Program-made: the position numbers and the translations under genes
Assembly: GCF_000317835.1 (NCBI RefSeq)
Contig: NC_019793.1
Location: 1,612,001 to 1,676,000 of the forward strand
DNA from: Deinococcus peraridilitoris DSM 19664
Lineage (GTDB): Bacteria > Deinococcota > Deinococci > Deinococcales > Deinococcaceae
Length of the DNA: 64,000 bases
Direction: 5' to 3'
The notes under the pieces: model-generated
Database searches by the model: none
Told to the model about the DNA's origin: nothing
What the model saw: the letters and a program-made list of their open reading frames with translations, nothing else
In this document: positions 53,779-61,684 of the stretch, piece by piece
How positions within the stretch are numbered: the stretch's first letter is position 1
Layout: each line of letters begins with the position of its first letter

Positions 53779-56004
53779 TCAGGTGGTGCGGACGGTGAAT
53801 ACCGGTGCACGCGTGGGGAACAGCAGGCGAGTGCCGGGCGGCATCAGGAAGGCATGCTCCCGGGCGGGTGAAACACGATCATCGAACAGGCCGTCCGTGA
53901 CGATCAGCATGGGCGTGTCGGGATGCACGCCGTCACTTTCCAGCGCGAGCTGGTCGGCGAGTGCGAGCGCCGGAATCAATGACGTGCCGCCGCCGCCCTT
54001 GAGGATCAGGCGGTCCCCGGCCCGCCAGGGTACCTGCCAGCCATGATCCGTGACGCCCGCGTCACAGGCGAGTACGCGTACGCGCTCAATGCCGAGCACC
54101 TGGCAGGTGGTGCGCACCCCGCCAAGCGCTTCGGCAAGGTCACGGTCGCTCATGGAACCGCTGGTGTCAACGACCAGCACCAGCGAATGGCGCGGTCCCG
54201 GCTCGTCACGCCCACGCCCGGCGCGCGGCTCGTGCGGGTCGAGGCTGCTGCGGCGACTGGGTCGCGCGTACGTGCGGCGACGCACGCGACGCGGCACAAT
54301 CGAACCCAGGTACGCCTGGAGCGCCGGACGCCACGGAATGGGTTCTGCTGCGCGTTCACGCAACTCGCGATCGAGCCCAGCGGGGAGCGTGCCCGCCCAG
54401 CGCAGTGCGTCCGCTTCTTCCATGCCCCGTGCGGCCGCTTCACGCCACAAGCGGTCTTCTTCATCCGTGAGGGCGCGCGCGGCGGCCTCACCGGCGCCCA
54501 GCAGGTCGCTGAGGCCCTGACCGCGTAAGCTGGCGCGGCGGCGTAACTTCGTCGGATCATCCAGCAGCCGTAAGTAAATCGCTTCCGCGCTGGGGAGCTT
54601 GCTGAGGACGGGATCGTACGGCGCGAAGTCCGGGCGCGCGCCGTAACCCATGTCCTCCAGCCAGCCGGCGAGCAGCAGGTCACACGCGTAATTCCAGGTG
54701 TCCGCGTCCTTGTCCGCGCCGCGCGCAGGGTGACCGAGCACCAGGTGCAAGGCGAGTTCCGCGAAGGCGTACTTGAGTTCATCCTGCCCGAGACCCGCAC
54801 CGAGATTCACGAACACCGTCTTGGACTGCGGATCCAGGGCGACGCCACTCACGCGTAAGCGCAAACACCGCACCGGGTCGAGTTCCAGCTGCAGTTCGCT
54901 CAGGGCCGGGCGAAGATGCGGGATGTCTTGTCCGACGTCACTCCACGCCAGGAGCACCCGATCGACGCGTTGCTCGTTGTGCGTGTTGTCATGGTCACCC
55001 CGGTGCCCTGCCAGGACGGGTTTGAGGGCCGTGCTGAGTTCCTGCATTGCCTTGACCAGCCCGCTGCTGGGCGCGTCATGGTCGTCGTGGTCCTCGCGTG
55101 AAAGGCGTTCTTGCGCGGCTTGCATGGCGGCGTCACGCGCGCGTTGCCCGAACTGGTAAGCGAGCCGTGACACGCTGCCTGAACGTTCGCGTTCCTGCAG
55201 GCAGGCCCAGGCGGCGTCCACTTCAGGATGCTCGTGAATCCAGTTGACGTTGTGCTCGGCGGGTGTTCCTTTGTCCCGCGCGTGTCCCTGCACGGACCGG
55301 GCGAGACGTTTGAGCTGCTCGGCGACCGGACCGCGGATTTCCAGCGCGCCCTGCGGGAGGACGCCGCTGACGTCCAGCATCGGCCCCCAGGGTTCCACCA
55401 GTGCCGGCGGGAAGCTGGCGTCACGCACCCGGGTGAGGGCGTCACGCCAGCCCAGGCGGCCGAAGTTCACGCGACCTTGTTTCGCCCATTCCTCTGCTGC
55501 TGACGGATCTGAAGTGCCGGGCGCGTCACCCCGGGCGTGCAATTCACCATCCGCGACGATCACCAGGGCAGCGGACGCGACGCGCACCAGGGGACTCAGC
55601 TGCTCTTCGGGCGCGTCACGCCAGCGGGTCACGCCGTCACGGTCCAGTTCATCCGCCACCCAACGCGCCGCGGTTCGTGGCAGGTCAAGGCGCACGGCGT
55701 GCACGGCGAGCGCGGCGAGGTACGTCCACCACAGGAAACTCACCTGTTCATGCGGGGAGAGCCGCAAGGGACTCGCGAGCACCCAGCCGGCCGCGGAGAT
55801 CCGCAACGGCATGGTCTGCAAGGCCGGCGCGCCCGCACCCAGGGGTTTCGCGGCAATGAACGCCTCACCGGGCGTGAACGTCTCAATGAAACGATGTCCC
55901 GCGACGCTGAGACGCGTGGACTGAAGTCTCATGCGAAAAGTGCGTTCTTCAGCGCTGCGTGACAGTTGCGGGGGAATCCACACGTCCTTCAAGGTGACGG
56001 TCAA
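53779..56004 (-). CDS. VWA-domain protein of the DUF2201 family
   Basis: 741 residues from TTG 56004, with AAGGAG six bases upstream; a longer frame from 56115 overlaps the ATPase gene. Middle region: FAELALHLVLGHPARGADKDADTWNYACDLLLAGW matches the metallopeptidase-like DUF2201 domain, although the first His of HExxH is Ala. The C-terminus is a von Willebrand A-type domain: VVDTSGSMS (MIDAS, about residue 610), GGGGTSL and VTDGLFD, giving all metal-binding positions. It follows the MoxR ATPase by 10 bases; such pairs form ATPase-adaptor complexes that remodel proteins. Target unknown. Confidence 0.85.
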   Translation of the reverse strand: MTVTLKDVWIPPQLSRSAEERTFRMRLQSTRLSVAGHRFIETFTPGEAFIAAKPLGAGAPALQTMPLRISAAGWVLASPLRLSPHEQVSFLWWTYLAALAVHAVRLDLPRTAARWVADELDRDGVTRWRDAPEEQLSPLVRVASAALVIVADGELHARGDAPGTSDPSAAEEWAKQGRVNFGRLGWRDALTRVRDASFPPALVEPWGPMLDVSGVLPQGALEIRGPVAEQLKRLARSVQGHARDKGTPAEHNVNWIHEHPEVDAAWACLQERERSGSVSRLAYQFGQRARDAAMQAAQERLSREDHDDHDAPSSGLVKAMQELSTALKPVLAGHRGDHDNTHNEQRVDRVLLAWSDVGQDIPHLRPALSELQLELDPVRCLRLRVSGVALDPQSKTVFVNLGAGLGQDELKYAFAELALHLVLGHPARGADKDADTWNYACDLLLAGWLEDMGYGARPDFAPYDPVLSKLPSAEAIYLRLLDDPTKLRRRASLRGQGLSDLLGAGEAAARALTDEEDRLWREAAARGMEEADALRWAGTLPAGLDRELRERAAEPIPWRPALQAYLGSIVPRRVRRRTYARPSRRSSLDPHEPRAGRGRDEPGPRHSLVLVVDTSGSMSDRDLAEALGGVRTTCQVLGIERVRVLACDAGVTDHGWQVPWRAGDRLILKGGGGTSLIPALALADQLALESDGVHPDTPMLIVTDGLFDDRVSPAREHAFLMPPGTRLLFPTRAPVFTVRTT

Positions 56005-56014
56005 GGCAAGCTCC

Positions 56015-57091
56015 TTAATTGCTGGTGCTGGCGAGTCGACGACCCAGCCGGTCAAGGAACCACGCGGGAACTGCCTCGTCGGCGAGCAAGGCACCCGCGA
56101 GTTCTGGCGCTTCATGCGCGAGGCGCTGCAGGAGCGCTACGGCCTGATCGGTGAATTGTCGTGATTCACTGCGTAAATCCGCTTCCAGGCGGGGCAGTTC
56201 ACTGGTGATGCGTGATCGCAACAGCGAAATGAGGTGAGCGACGAGCGCACGGTTCGCGTTCGCGTCCGGCAGTTGCTGCTCACCCCGCAAGATCGCCTGC
56301 AGGGACAGGCCTTGCGTGCGGCGTGACAGCCACGCACCGAACTCCTCGGCTTCCTTGCGGGCCACGGCGCCCTGGACGATTTTCTGCACGCGTTTCGCGA
56401 ATTCCGGGCTGCCAGCGTCCGGTTGAGAATCGACGTTCCAACCGTGCAGCGCCCTGGACGCGATGGCCCAGCTGCGAGGGTTGGTGCTGATCTGATCGTC
56501 ATCACCGGGTGTGCCGATCAAGCTGCGCAGGCCGGTTTCCGCGATGAACTCGTGAATCAGGGGATGGACGTTGTTCGCAGCCGCCCACGCAAGCCAGCCG
56601 CGGGTACTGGTGACTTTCAGGTGCACGTGGTACATGCGGCTCATCAGGGGCGCCGGCACGGGTCGCGCGACACTGTTGAAGGACGTCGGGTTCGCCGCGC
56701 ACACGACGAGCGTTCCCTCGGGAAAGTAACGCGTGCCGATGCGTCGTTCGTTGATGATCGGGAAGAACGCGCGCATCACGTCCGGCTCGGCGGCGTTGAG
56801 CTCATCAATGAACACCACGCTCGCTTCGTCACGCATCAAGGTCTCCGGTGGGCACAGGCGCGTCACGTACCGCTGCGGGTCAATGAGCGGCACCGCCAGG
56901 TCCTCCGGGCTCATCTGGGAGCCGAGCAGGATGGAGACGGGCATGCCGAGCTCACGGCCGAAGTCCTCGATGACCTGGCTTTTACCGATGCCCGGCGGAC
57001 CCCACACCATGATCGTCTGGACGGTGCCCATGTTGATCAGCAGGTCCCTGAGGCCATCGTGATCGACGGTGGGAATGTGGTCGAGGTTCAA
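56015..57091 (-). CDS. MoxR-type AAA+ ATPase
   Basis: 358 residues from TTG 57091 with AAGGAG seven bases upstream; the open frame to 57274 adds a doubtful extension. Walker A VWGPPGIGKSQ, Walker B ASVVFIDELNAAEP, sensor VVCAANPTSFNSVARPVPAPLMSR with arginine finger, and the C-terminal lid. MoxR proteins act as chaperones together with VWA-domain partners, here the downstream gene. Both starts being TTG with good ribosome sites suggests low, matched translation. Confidence 0.88.
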   Translation of the reverse strand: MNLDHIPTVDHDGLRDLLINMGTVQTIMVWGPPGIGKSQVIEDFGRELGMPVSILLGSQMSPEDLAVPLIDPQRYVTRLCPPETLMRDEASVVFIDELNAAEPDVMRAFFPIINERRIGTRYFPEGTLVVCAANPTSFNSVARPVPAPLMSRMYHVHLKVTSTRGWLAWAAANNVHPLIHEFIAETGLRSLIGTPGDDDQISTNPRSWAIASRALHGWNVDSQPDAGSPEFAKRVQKIVQGAVARKEAEEFGAWLSRRTQGLSLQAILRGEQQLPDANANRALVAHLISLLRSRITSELPRLEADLRSESRQFTDQAVALLQRLAHEAPELAGALLADEAVPAWFLDRLGRRLASTSN

Positions 57092-57475
57092 GCAGCGTCT
57101 CCTTGCGCCTTGCAGCGCCTTTAGTATGCGGCACGCGCTCGAGCTCAACGGCCTAAACTTGCCGGTTAGCGCCCGCGCACCGAAGGGTGACGGGCCAGGG
57201 CTCAGCACGTTTGAGTCACTGGTACCGCCGGGCGCAGAGGGGTGACGTGTCTTGTCAGGGTCGACGGACTGCACATGCCTGCAAGCATCAAACGGAACGT
57301 GCGCTTGCCGTGCCGCAAATGCAGTCTTGCAAAAGGTGGCCTTCAGGCATCTCGGGAAGAGCGAACACCTACTCCCCCACTGTACTCGCCGGCAGCAACC
57401 GTCAGGACGTCACGTACACCCTGACCGTGCGCTGAAGACCTCGCGACCCGTGAGAGTTTGAAGACCTGACGTTCC
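57092..57475. other. Intergenic region without a supported gene
   Basis: About 380 bases between the MoxR gene start and the end of the DUF1152 pseudogene. Three overlapping plus-strand frames are open, but none has a ribosome site or recognisable motif. Confidence 0.4.
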
Positions 57476-58431
57476 TTACAGCGGGATGTTCTGCCAGGGA
57501 CGGACGCAAACTTCATCTCGGAACGCTTCGATTGCGCGCTGAACCGCGCCGACCGTCATGGTGTCCGTGAGGCGCTCGAGGTACAGGTTCCTCTCGGCGA
57601 CCGCTTCCAACTCGAAGGCCCAGTACAGGCCCATCAAGGGGTTGATGAACAACTCCGAGCCACGCGTGCTGCTGAGCGAGTGGTGATTCCCGAAATGCCC
57701 GTCGATCGCGTCGAGCACGCTGGTCGACACGATACTGGGGAAGTCCGGCATGGCGTCATGCACGAAGGCGAGCGCATCTTGGTAGCGCTGCACGTCCGGC
57801 ATCTCGGGTGTGAGACTCCAGGCACCCAGGCACCCACCTGAGCGGGTGAGGTCCGCGGTGGCTTCCAGAACCTGAGCGTGCGGCACACCATGGTGGGTAT
57901 CCACCCCGAATCCCAGACAGACCAGCAGCATCTGCTCCACCCCCGTGAGTTGCCGTACCGCCGCGAGGGTGATGGCGTCCTCCTCGGGGTGCCGAGTCCC
58001 GCTTCGTCTCCGCGCATCAACGAGTCCGTGCCGCCGTCGATCAGCAGCACCGTGTCCGCCTCGTGCATCTGCACCAGGTGTTTGTACGCCTTGAGTAAAG
58101 GTCGCACCCCGGTCCTCGTGAACGCATACACCGGCTGCACCATTCCTTCGCTTGCGAACCAGCGGGCGAGGTGCAACTCCGGAAAGTACCGCAAGTCCGC
58201 CCGGGTAGTCGTGGTCACTTCGAACAGCGCTTCTGTGACTCGCCGTGCACTGGTCAGCTCCAGACTGCTGAATGACAGGTTGGCGAGCACGACGCGTTTT
58301 CTAGCGGCTTGCAAGGCGAACAGGAGCGGCAAGCCGCAGAGTAGGTCGTACCCGCCACCCATCCCGGCCAGCAGCACCGTGCGAGATCGGTCCAGGCGGC
58401 TGAAGATTGGTGGCAGTAAGGACGTCAACAT
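57476..58431 (-). pseudogene. DUF1152 protein gene, frameshifted
   Basis: The first part (from ATG 58431: LLPPIFSRLDRS, VLLAGMGGGYDLLCGLPLLFALQAA, VLLIDGGTDSLMRGDE) and the second part (AVRQLTGVEQMLLVCLGFGVDTHHGV, ending WQNIPL) belong to one DUF1152 protein but lie in different frames. The switch falls at a GGGG run (57986-57989) in GLGTP, where one base appears to be missing. Joined, the protein would be about 315 residues. The function of DUF1152 proteins is unknown. A sequencing error at the homopolymer would also explain the shift. Confidence 0.78.
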
Positions 58432-58519
58432 GCCTCTTGACCCTACCGCACGGTCGTCACACAGGGATACCCGGCGCCCTTCTGCCCAAAAGGAGCAGCC
58501 TTCGCTCAAAAGCAAAAAC

Positions 58520-58781
58520 TCAAGGCGCGTGAGTTGTTCCGGTGTCACTCAGCTTGACGAAAGTTGAGCTGTAAGCCCTTGACGTGCAGTTCAGCCCAAT
58601 GCCGGAATTCCTCACCAATGTGCCTTCCGGACGCAGGTACCACATGTCGAAATCCGCAGGCAAAGCTGGAAAGCGCTCGAAGTCCCACGCACCGTCATCC
58701 GAGTACACCACTTCGCGCGTCAACTCGGCCGTCGCCGACGCCAGCAGTCCGAACAGCCAGCAGTCCGAACAGCGCCACCAC
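58520..58781 (-). pseudogene. Small secreted protein gene broken by a 16-bp tandem duplication
   Basis: The downstream frame (LTREVVYSDDGAWDFERF, ADFDMWYLRPEGTLV, ending GTTHAP) is protein-like. Removing one copy of the 16-bp duplication at 58741-58772 joins it in frame to GTG start codons at 58781/58778, giving MALFGLLASATAELTREVV, a short signal-peptide-like leader. Present length would be about 80 residues. It lies upstream of, and in the direction of, the DUF1152 gene. No family recognised. Confidence 0.5.
58741..58772. repeat. 16-bp perfect tandem duplication
   Basis: CCAGCAGTCCGAACAG occurs twice back to back (58741-58756, 58757-58772). Sixteen bases cannot preserve the reading frame, and the duplication breaks a small minus-strand gene. 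Confidence 0.9.
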
Positions 58782-58870
58782 CGCCGACGGTTGCCCGGCA
58801 GACCGACGGAAGTACCAGCAGCGACCGGACGTCCCTACCGCCTCGATCACGTCCACCATGCCGAGTGACG

Positions 58871-59060
58871 GCGCGTATTGATCCGGGTAGCCCCTGGCAG
58901 AACGGCTTTGCGGAGAGCTTCCACGCGCGTTTTCGCGATGAGTGCCTGAACATGGAGTGTTCCGCTCGCTGCCGCATGCCCAGCTGCTGAGTAAGGCCTG
59001 GCGGCGGTTTTACAACGTGAACACGGGGGCAATGACGCCAGGACGCCCTTGTTGTTCGCC
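58871..59060 (+). pseudogene. IS3-family transposase (orfB) remnant
   Basis: RIDPGSPWQNGFAESFHARF, RDECLNME is the conserved C-terminal integrase-core signature of IS3 transposases. The next conserved part (FRSLPHAQLLSKAWRRFYN) continues in another frame after a shift near 58955. Neither end of the element remains. Confidence 0.8.
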
Positions 59061-59099
59061 GAGGAGTGGCACGACGCGGCAGCACCCCTACCGAAAAGC

Positions 59100-59422
59100 A
59101 AGGCCAGCAAGAGCGCTTCCGCGACTTGTGCCCGCTCGTTGGTGCGCGACCGCTTGGGGCACGCGGACGTCGCGTTCACGCTCTAGGTGTACACGCACCT
59201 GTACGACGACCAGCGGCGCGCGGTGCTTTGCCTCTCCAGCAGCTGCTTGGGCACGAACAAGACTTTGCCCTTCCCAGCGTGCCGTTTGGCTTGCCTTTCC
59301 CGGGCAGCGAGGAGGACGCTCGGCGCGGCGTGCGGACGTTGGCGCGCTTGCGGAACGCGCTCGCGGCATTCGAGGCGGACGCGCCGCCATGGGCGCGCGC
59401 TTGGCTGGAGCACGTGACCTGA
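59100..59422 (+). pseudogene. Tyrosine integrase C-terminal remnant
   Basis: LVRDRLGHADVAFTL, stop, VYTHLYDDQRR is the end of an integrase (GH...Y region) with an in-frame TAG at 59184. A frameshift follows, and then a tail (LPLQQLLG, ARAWLEHVT) reaches a stop at 59422. Two disabling changes within 100 bases show decay. Confidence 0.65.
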
Positions 59423-59441
59423 GGGAGGCGTACGCTGAGGC

Positions 59442-61394
59442 ATGCACACCACCCTCGGGGAGGAAAGGCGCACCAGCGTCGTATACGCGCGCGCCACGGC
59501 CGTTCGTCCGTTCTCGTTCGCCCTCCTCGAAGGCTATACCCGCGCCCGCGTCCTCACGTACTCCGCCAGCCTCCCCACCATCTTGCGCTTCCTGGAGCGT
59601 TTCGAGGACTTCGAGTGCGTGTTCGGCTACGAGCAGGTCGCGGCGCGCGCCGAGCAGGTGTGGGCGTACCAGCAGGTGGTCCACGAGGGCCTGCTCAAGG
59701 AAGCCCTCGCCCTCGACGACGAACCCAAAAACGAGTTGTTTCGGCGCATCCGCGAGCATACCGCCCGCTTTCACGTGCTCAAGACCGCCCTGTCGCACGC
59801 CAAGCTGTACCTGCTGGACGGCCCGCACGGCCACCTCGTCCTGATGGGCTCCGCCAACGTGTCCGAGCGCGCCCTGTTCGATCCCGCCCTCACGACCGGC
59901 CCAGCGCAACTCGAAGTGCTCGCCGCCTTCGAGGACGACCTCGCCTGGGCGCACTACGAAGGCCTGTACGAAGTGGTGCGCGAGCACAGCGCCAACCGCC
60001 TCACGCTGCCCGGGGGGCCGCCCAACACAGCGGAGGTACCGTTCGAACGGCTGCCCGTCAACGCGGAGGCGGAGTCGTCGGGCAGCGTTGTCTTACCCGC
60101 GAACGTGGTCGCCCCGCCGCCCGTCCTCACCGCGCGCGCCGAGCGCCTCACGAAAAGCTACCGGCCCGTCGCGGAGCAGCTCGACAAGGTGCGCGGTCAG
60201 CCGCTCGTGAAGCTTCCCCCGAGCGTCCTCGGCAAGCTCGCCCGCCTCGTGCGCCAAGCCCGCGCCACCGACGCGCAGCAAGTCACGCACCTCGCCCTGC
60301 ATGGGGCGCGCGACGCCCTGGTGTTGAACGGGGAGCCCCTTTCCCTCGACGCGCCCGAGGAGGAGGTGCGGCGCGATGCGGAGCTCCTCGCGCGCTTTTT
60401 CGAGAGTTACCGCTCTGGCTTCGTGGGGCCGGTGGCGCGCCAGCAGCAGCTGTACTTCGCGCTGCTGGCCTGGCTGTACGCCAGCCCCCTGATGGTGGAC
60501 TTCCTCAACGCCGCTCGGGCGCAGAACCTGCCGCCGTACGCCTACCCCTTGTTCGCGGTGCTGCACGGCAAAGCCAACTGCGGCAAGACGCAACTCCTCA
60601 AGGTGCTGATGAAGTCGATGTTCGGCACGTACGTCTTCCGCGAAAGCGCCGACCTCACCGCAACGCACCTGCGGGGTTTGCAGGCGGAGTCGGGGCGCTT
60701 TCCGGTGGTGTTCGAGGACGTGGAGCGCACCCGCTTTCAGCAGCACGCGCCCGCCTTGATCAAGGCGACGACCGATCACGGGCACTTGGAGGAGGACCTC
60801 GCGCCGATGGTGTTCAGCATGAACGCCGACGAGAACAGCACTTTCCCCGAGGAAATTCGCAAGCGCTGCCTGATGATCTACACGCCCGCGCAGTTCCCGG
60901 CGGACACGTCGAGCGAGGCGTTCCGCGCCAACTACAAGCTGGTGACCGACATCCTGCACGGGGTAGGCACAAGCTTCTACCGAACGTACCTGCGGCGGCT
61001 GCTCGCCGCCGTGCGGCTGGGCGAAGCGCCGGGGGACGTGCTGGCCCTCTCGTCGCGGGTGGTGGCGGGGTTGCTGGGAGAAGCGACGGGGCGGTCGTAC
61101 GAGTGGTGCGGGGAAGTATCGCTCGCAGCGGTGCAGGCGCTGCAGAAGGACCGCGTGCGGGAGGTGCTGCTGGACTTGTGGCGCACGAACGCGCGGGCGT
61201 GGCAGATCAGCGGGGACCGGGTGACGTTGCGGTTGGGCACGTACGAGGTGCCGGGCCTGAAGCGCGACTTGCCGGGGTACCTCGTGAACGACGGGGCGTC
61301 CAAGGGCGGCAATCTGGTGTTGCACCGCAAGGAGCTCGAGGCGTTTTTGGGTCGGCGGTTGGGGCGCGGCTGGTGGAACCGCTTCGGCCATTGA
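59442..61394 (+). CDS. Phospholipase D-like nuclease fused to a P-loop ATPase
   Basis: 650 residues. The N-terminal domain (1-200) is a PLD-type fold with one HKD motif: SHAKLYLLDG (His119, Lys121) and LMGSANVSERAL, used in nucleases of the Nuc/BfiI kind. The C-terminal domain has Walker A HGKANCGKTQ (376-383), Walker B FPVVFEDVER, sensor-like PMVFSMNADEN and arginine finger EIRKRC, like SF3/AAA+ helicases. A PLD nuclease joined to a nucleic-acid-motor-like ATPase suggests a self-contained restriction or anti-phage effector. It converges on an AlbA_2 gene across a repeat array. No name assigned. Confidence 0.75.
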   Translation: MHTTLGEERRTSVVYARATAVRPFSFALLEGYTRARVLTYSASLPTILRFLERFEDFECVFGYEQVAARAEQVWAYQQVVHEGLLKEALALDDEPKNELFRRIREHTARFHVLKTALSHAKLYLLDGPHGHLVLMGSANVSERALFDPALTTGPAQLEVLAAFEDDLAWAHYEGLYEVVREHSANRLTLPGGPPNTAEVPFERLPVNAEAESSGSVVLPANVVAPPPVLTARAERLTKSYRPVAEQLDKVRGQPLVKLPPSVLGKLARLVRQARATDAQQVTHLALHGARDALVLNGEPLSLDAPEEEVRRDAELLARFFESYRSGFVGPVARQQQLYFALLAWLYASPLMVDFLNAARAQNLPPYAYPLFAVLHGKANCGKTQLLKVLMKSMFGTYVFRESADLTATHLRGLQAESGRFPVVFEDVERTRFQQHAPALIKATTDHGHLEEDLAPMVFSMNADENSTFPEEIRKRCLMIYTPAQFPADTSSEAFRANYKLVTDILHGVGTSFYRTYLRRLLAAVRLGEAPGDVLALSSRVVAGLLGEATGRSYEWCGEVSLAAVQALQKDRVREVLLDLWRTNARAWQISGDRVTLRLGTYEVPGLKRDLPGYLVNDGASKGGNLVLHRKELEAFLGRRLGRGWWNRFGH

Positions 61395-61550
61395 CGCTTG
61401 AACGCAACGTTTTGCCGCTCATTGAATGTTGGTTAACCAACGCTCTGCAAAAGGCCTTACTCACATACGCGAGCAGGACGTGCTTGCGAGTTCGCTAGGG
61501 TGCTTGGCGACAGGACTACTTTGCAAGCTCTACTTCTTCCATTGACAAAG

Positions 61551-61654
61551 AATGGGGCCAAATGGGGCACGAATGGGGCCAGTGGGCGGAAAACTGTGTC
61601 CTGGCCGAGTGCCCACAATGGGGCTTAATGGGGCTTAATGGGGCACAATGGGGT
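61551..61654. repeat. Helically phased AATGGGGC repeat array
   Basis: AATGGGGC begins at 61551, 61561, 61572, 61617, 61627 and 61637, with AATGGGGT at 61647. The two clusters have a 10-11-base period, one DNA turn, so all sites face the same side. It lies between the convergent PLD-ATPase and AlbA_2 genes, an unusual place for promoter operators. It could be a binding platform, an origin-like iteron set or a target of one neighbour. Confidence 0.75.
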
Positions 61655-61684
61655 TGACCGTCCCATTGACCACAGGCACTGCCC

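Noticed and set aside
60093..61391. 432-codon minus frame opposite the PLD-ATPase gene
   Set aside because: Antisense shadow of the ATPase domain; no motif.
59615..61498. 627-codon frame overlapping the PLD-ATPase gene
   Set aside because: Out-of-frame shadow; low-complexity Arg/Ala sequence, while the PLD and P-loop motifs are in the other frame.
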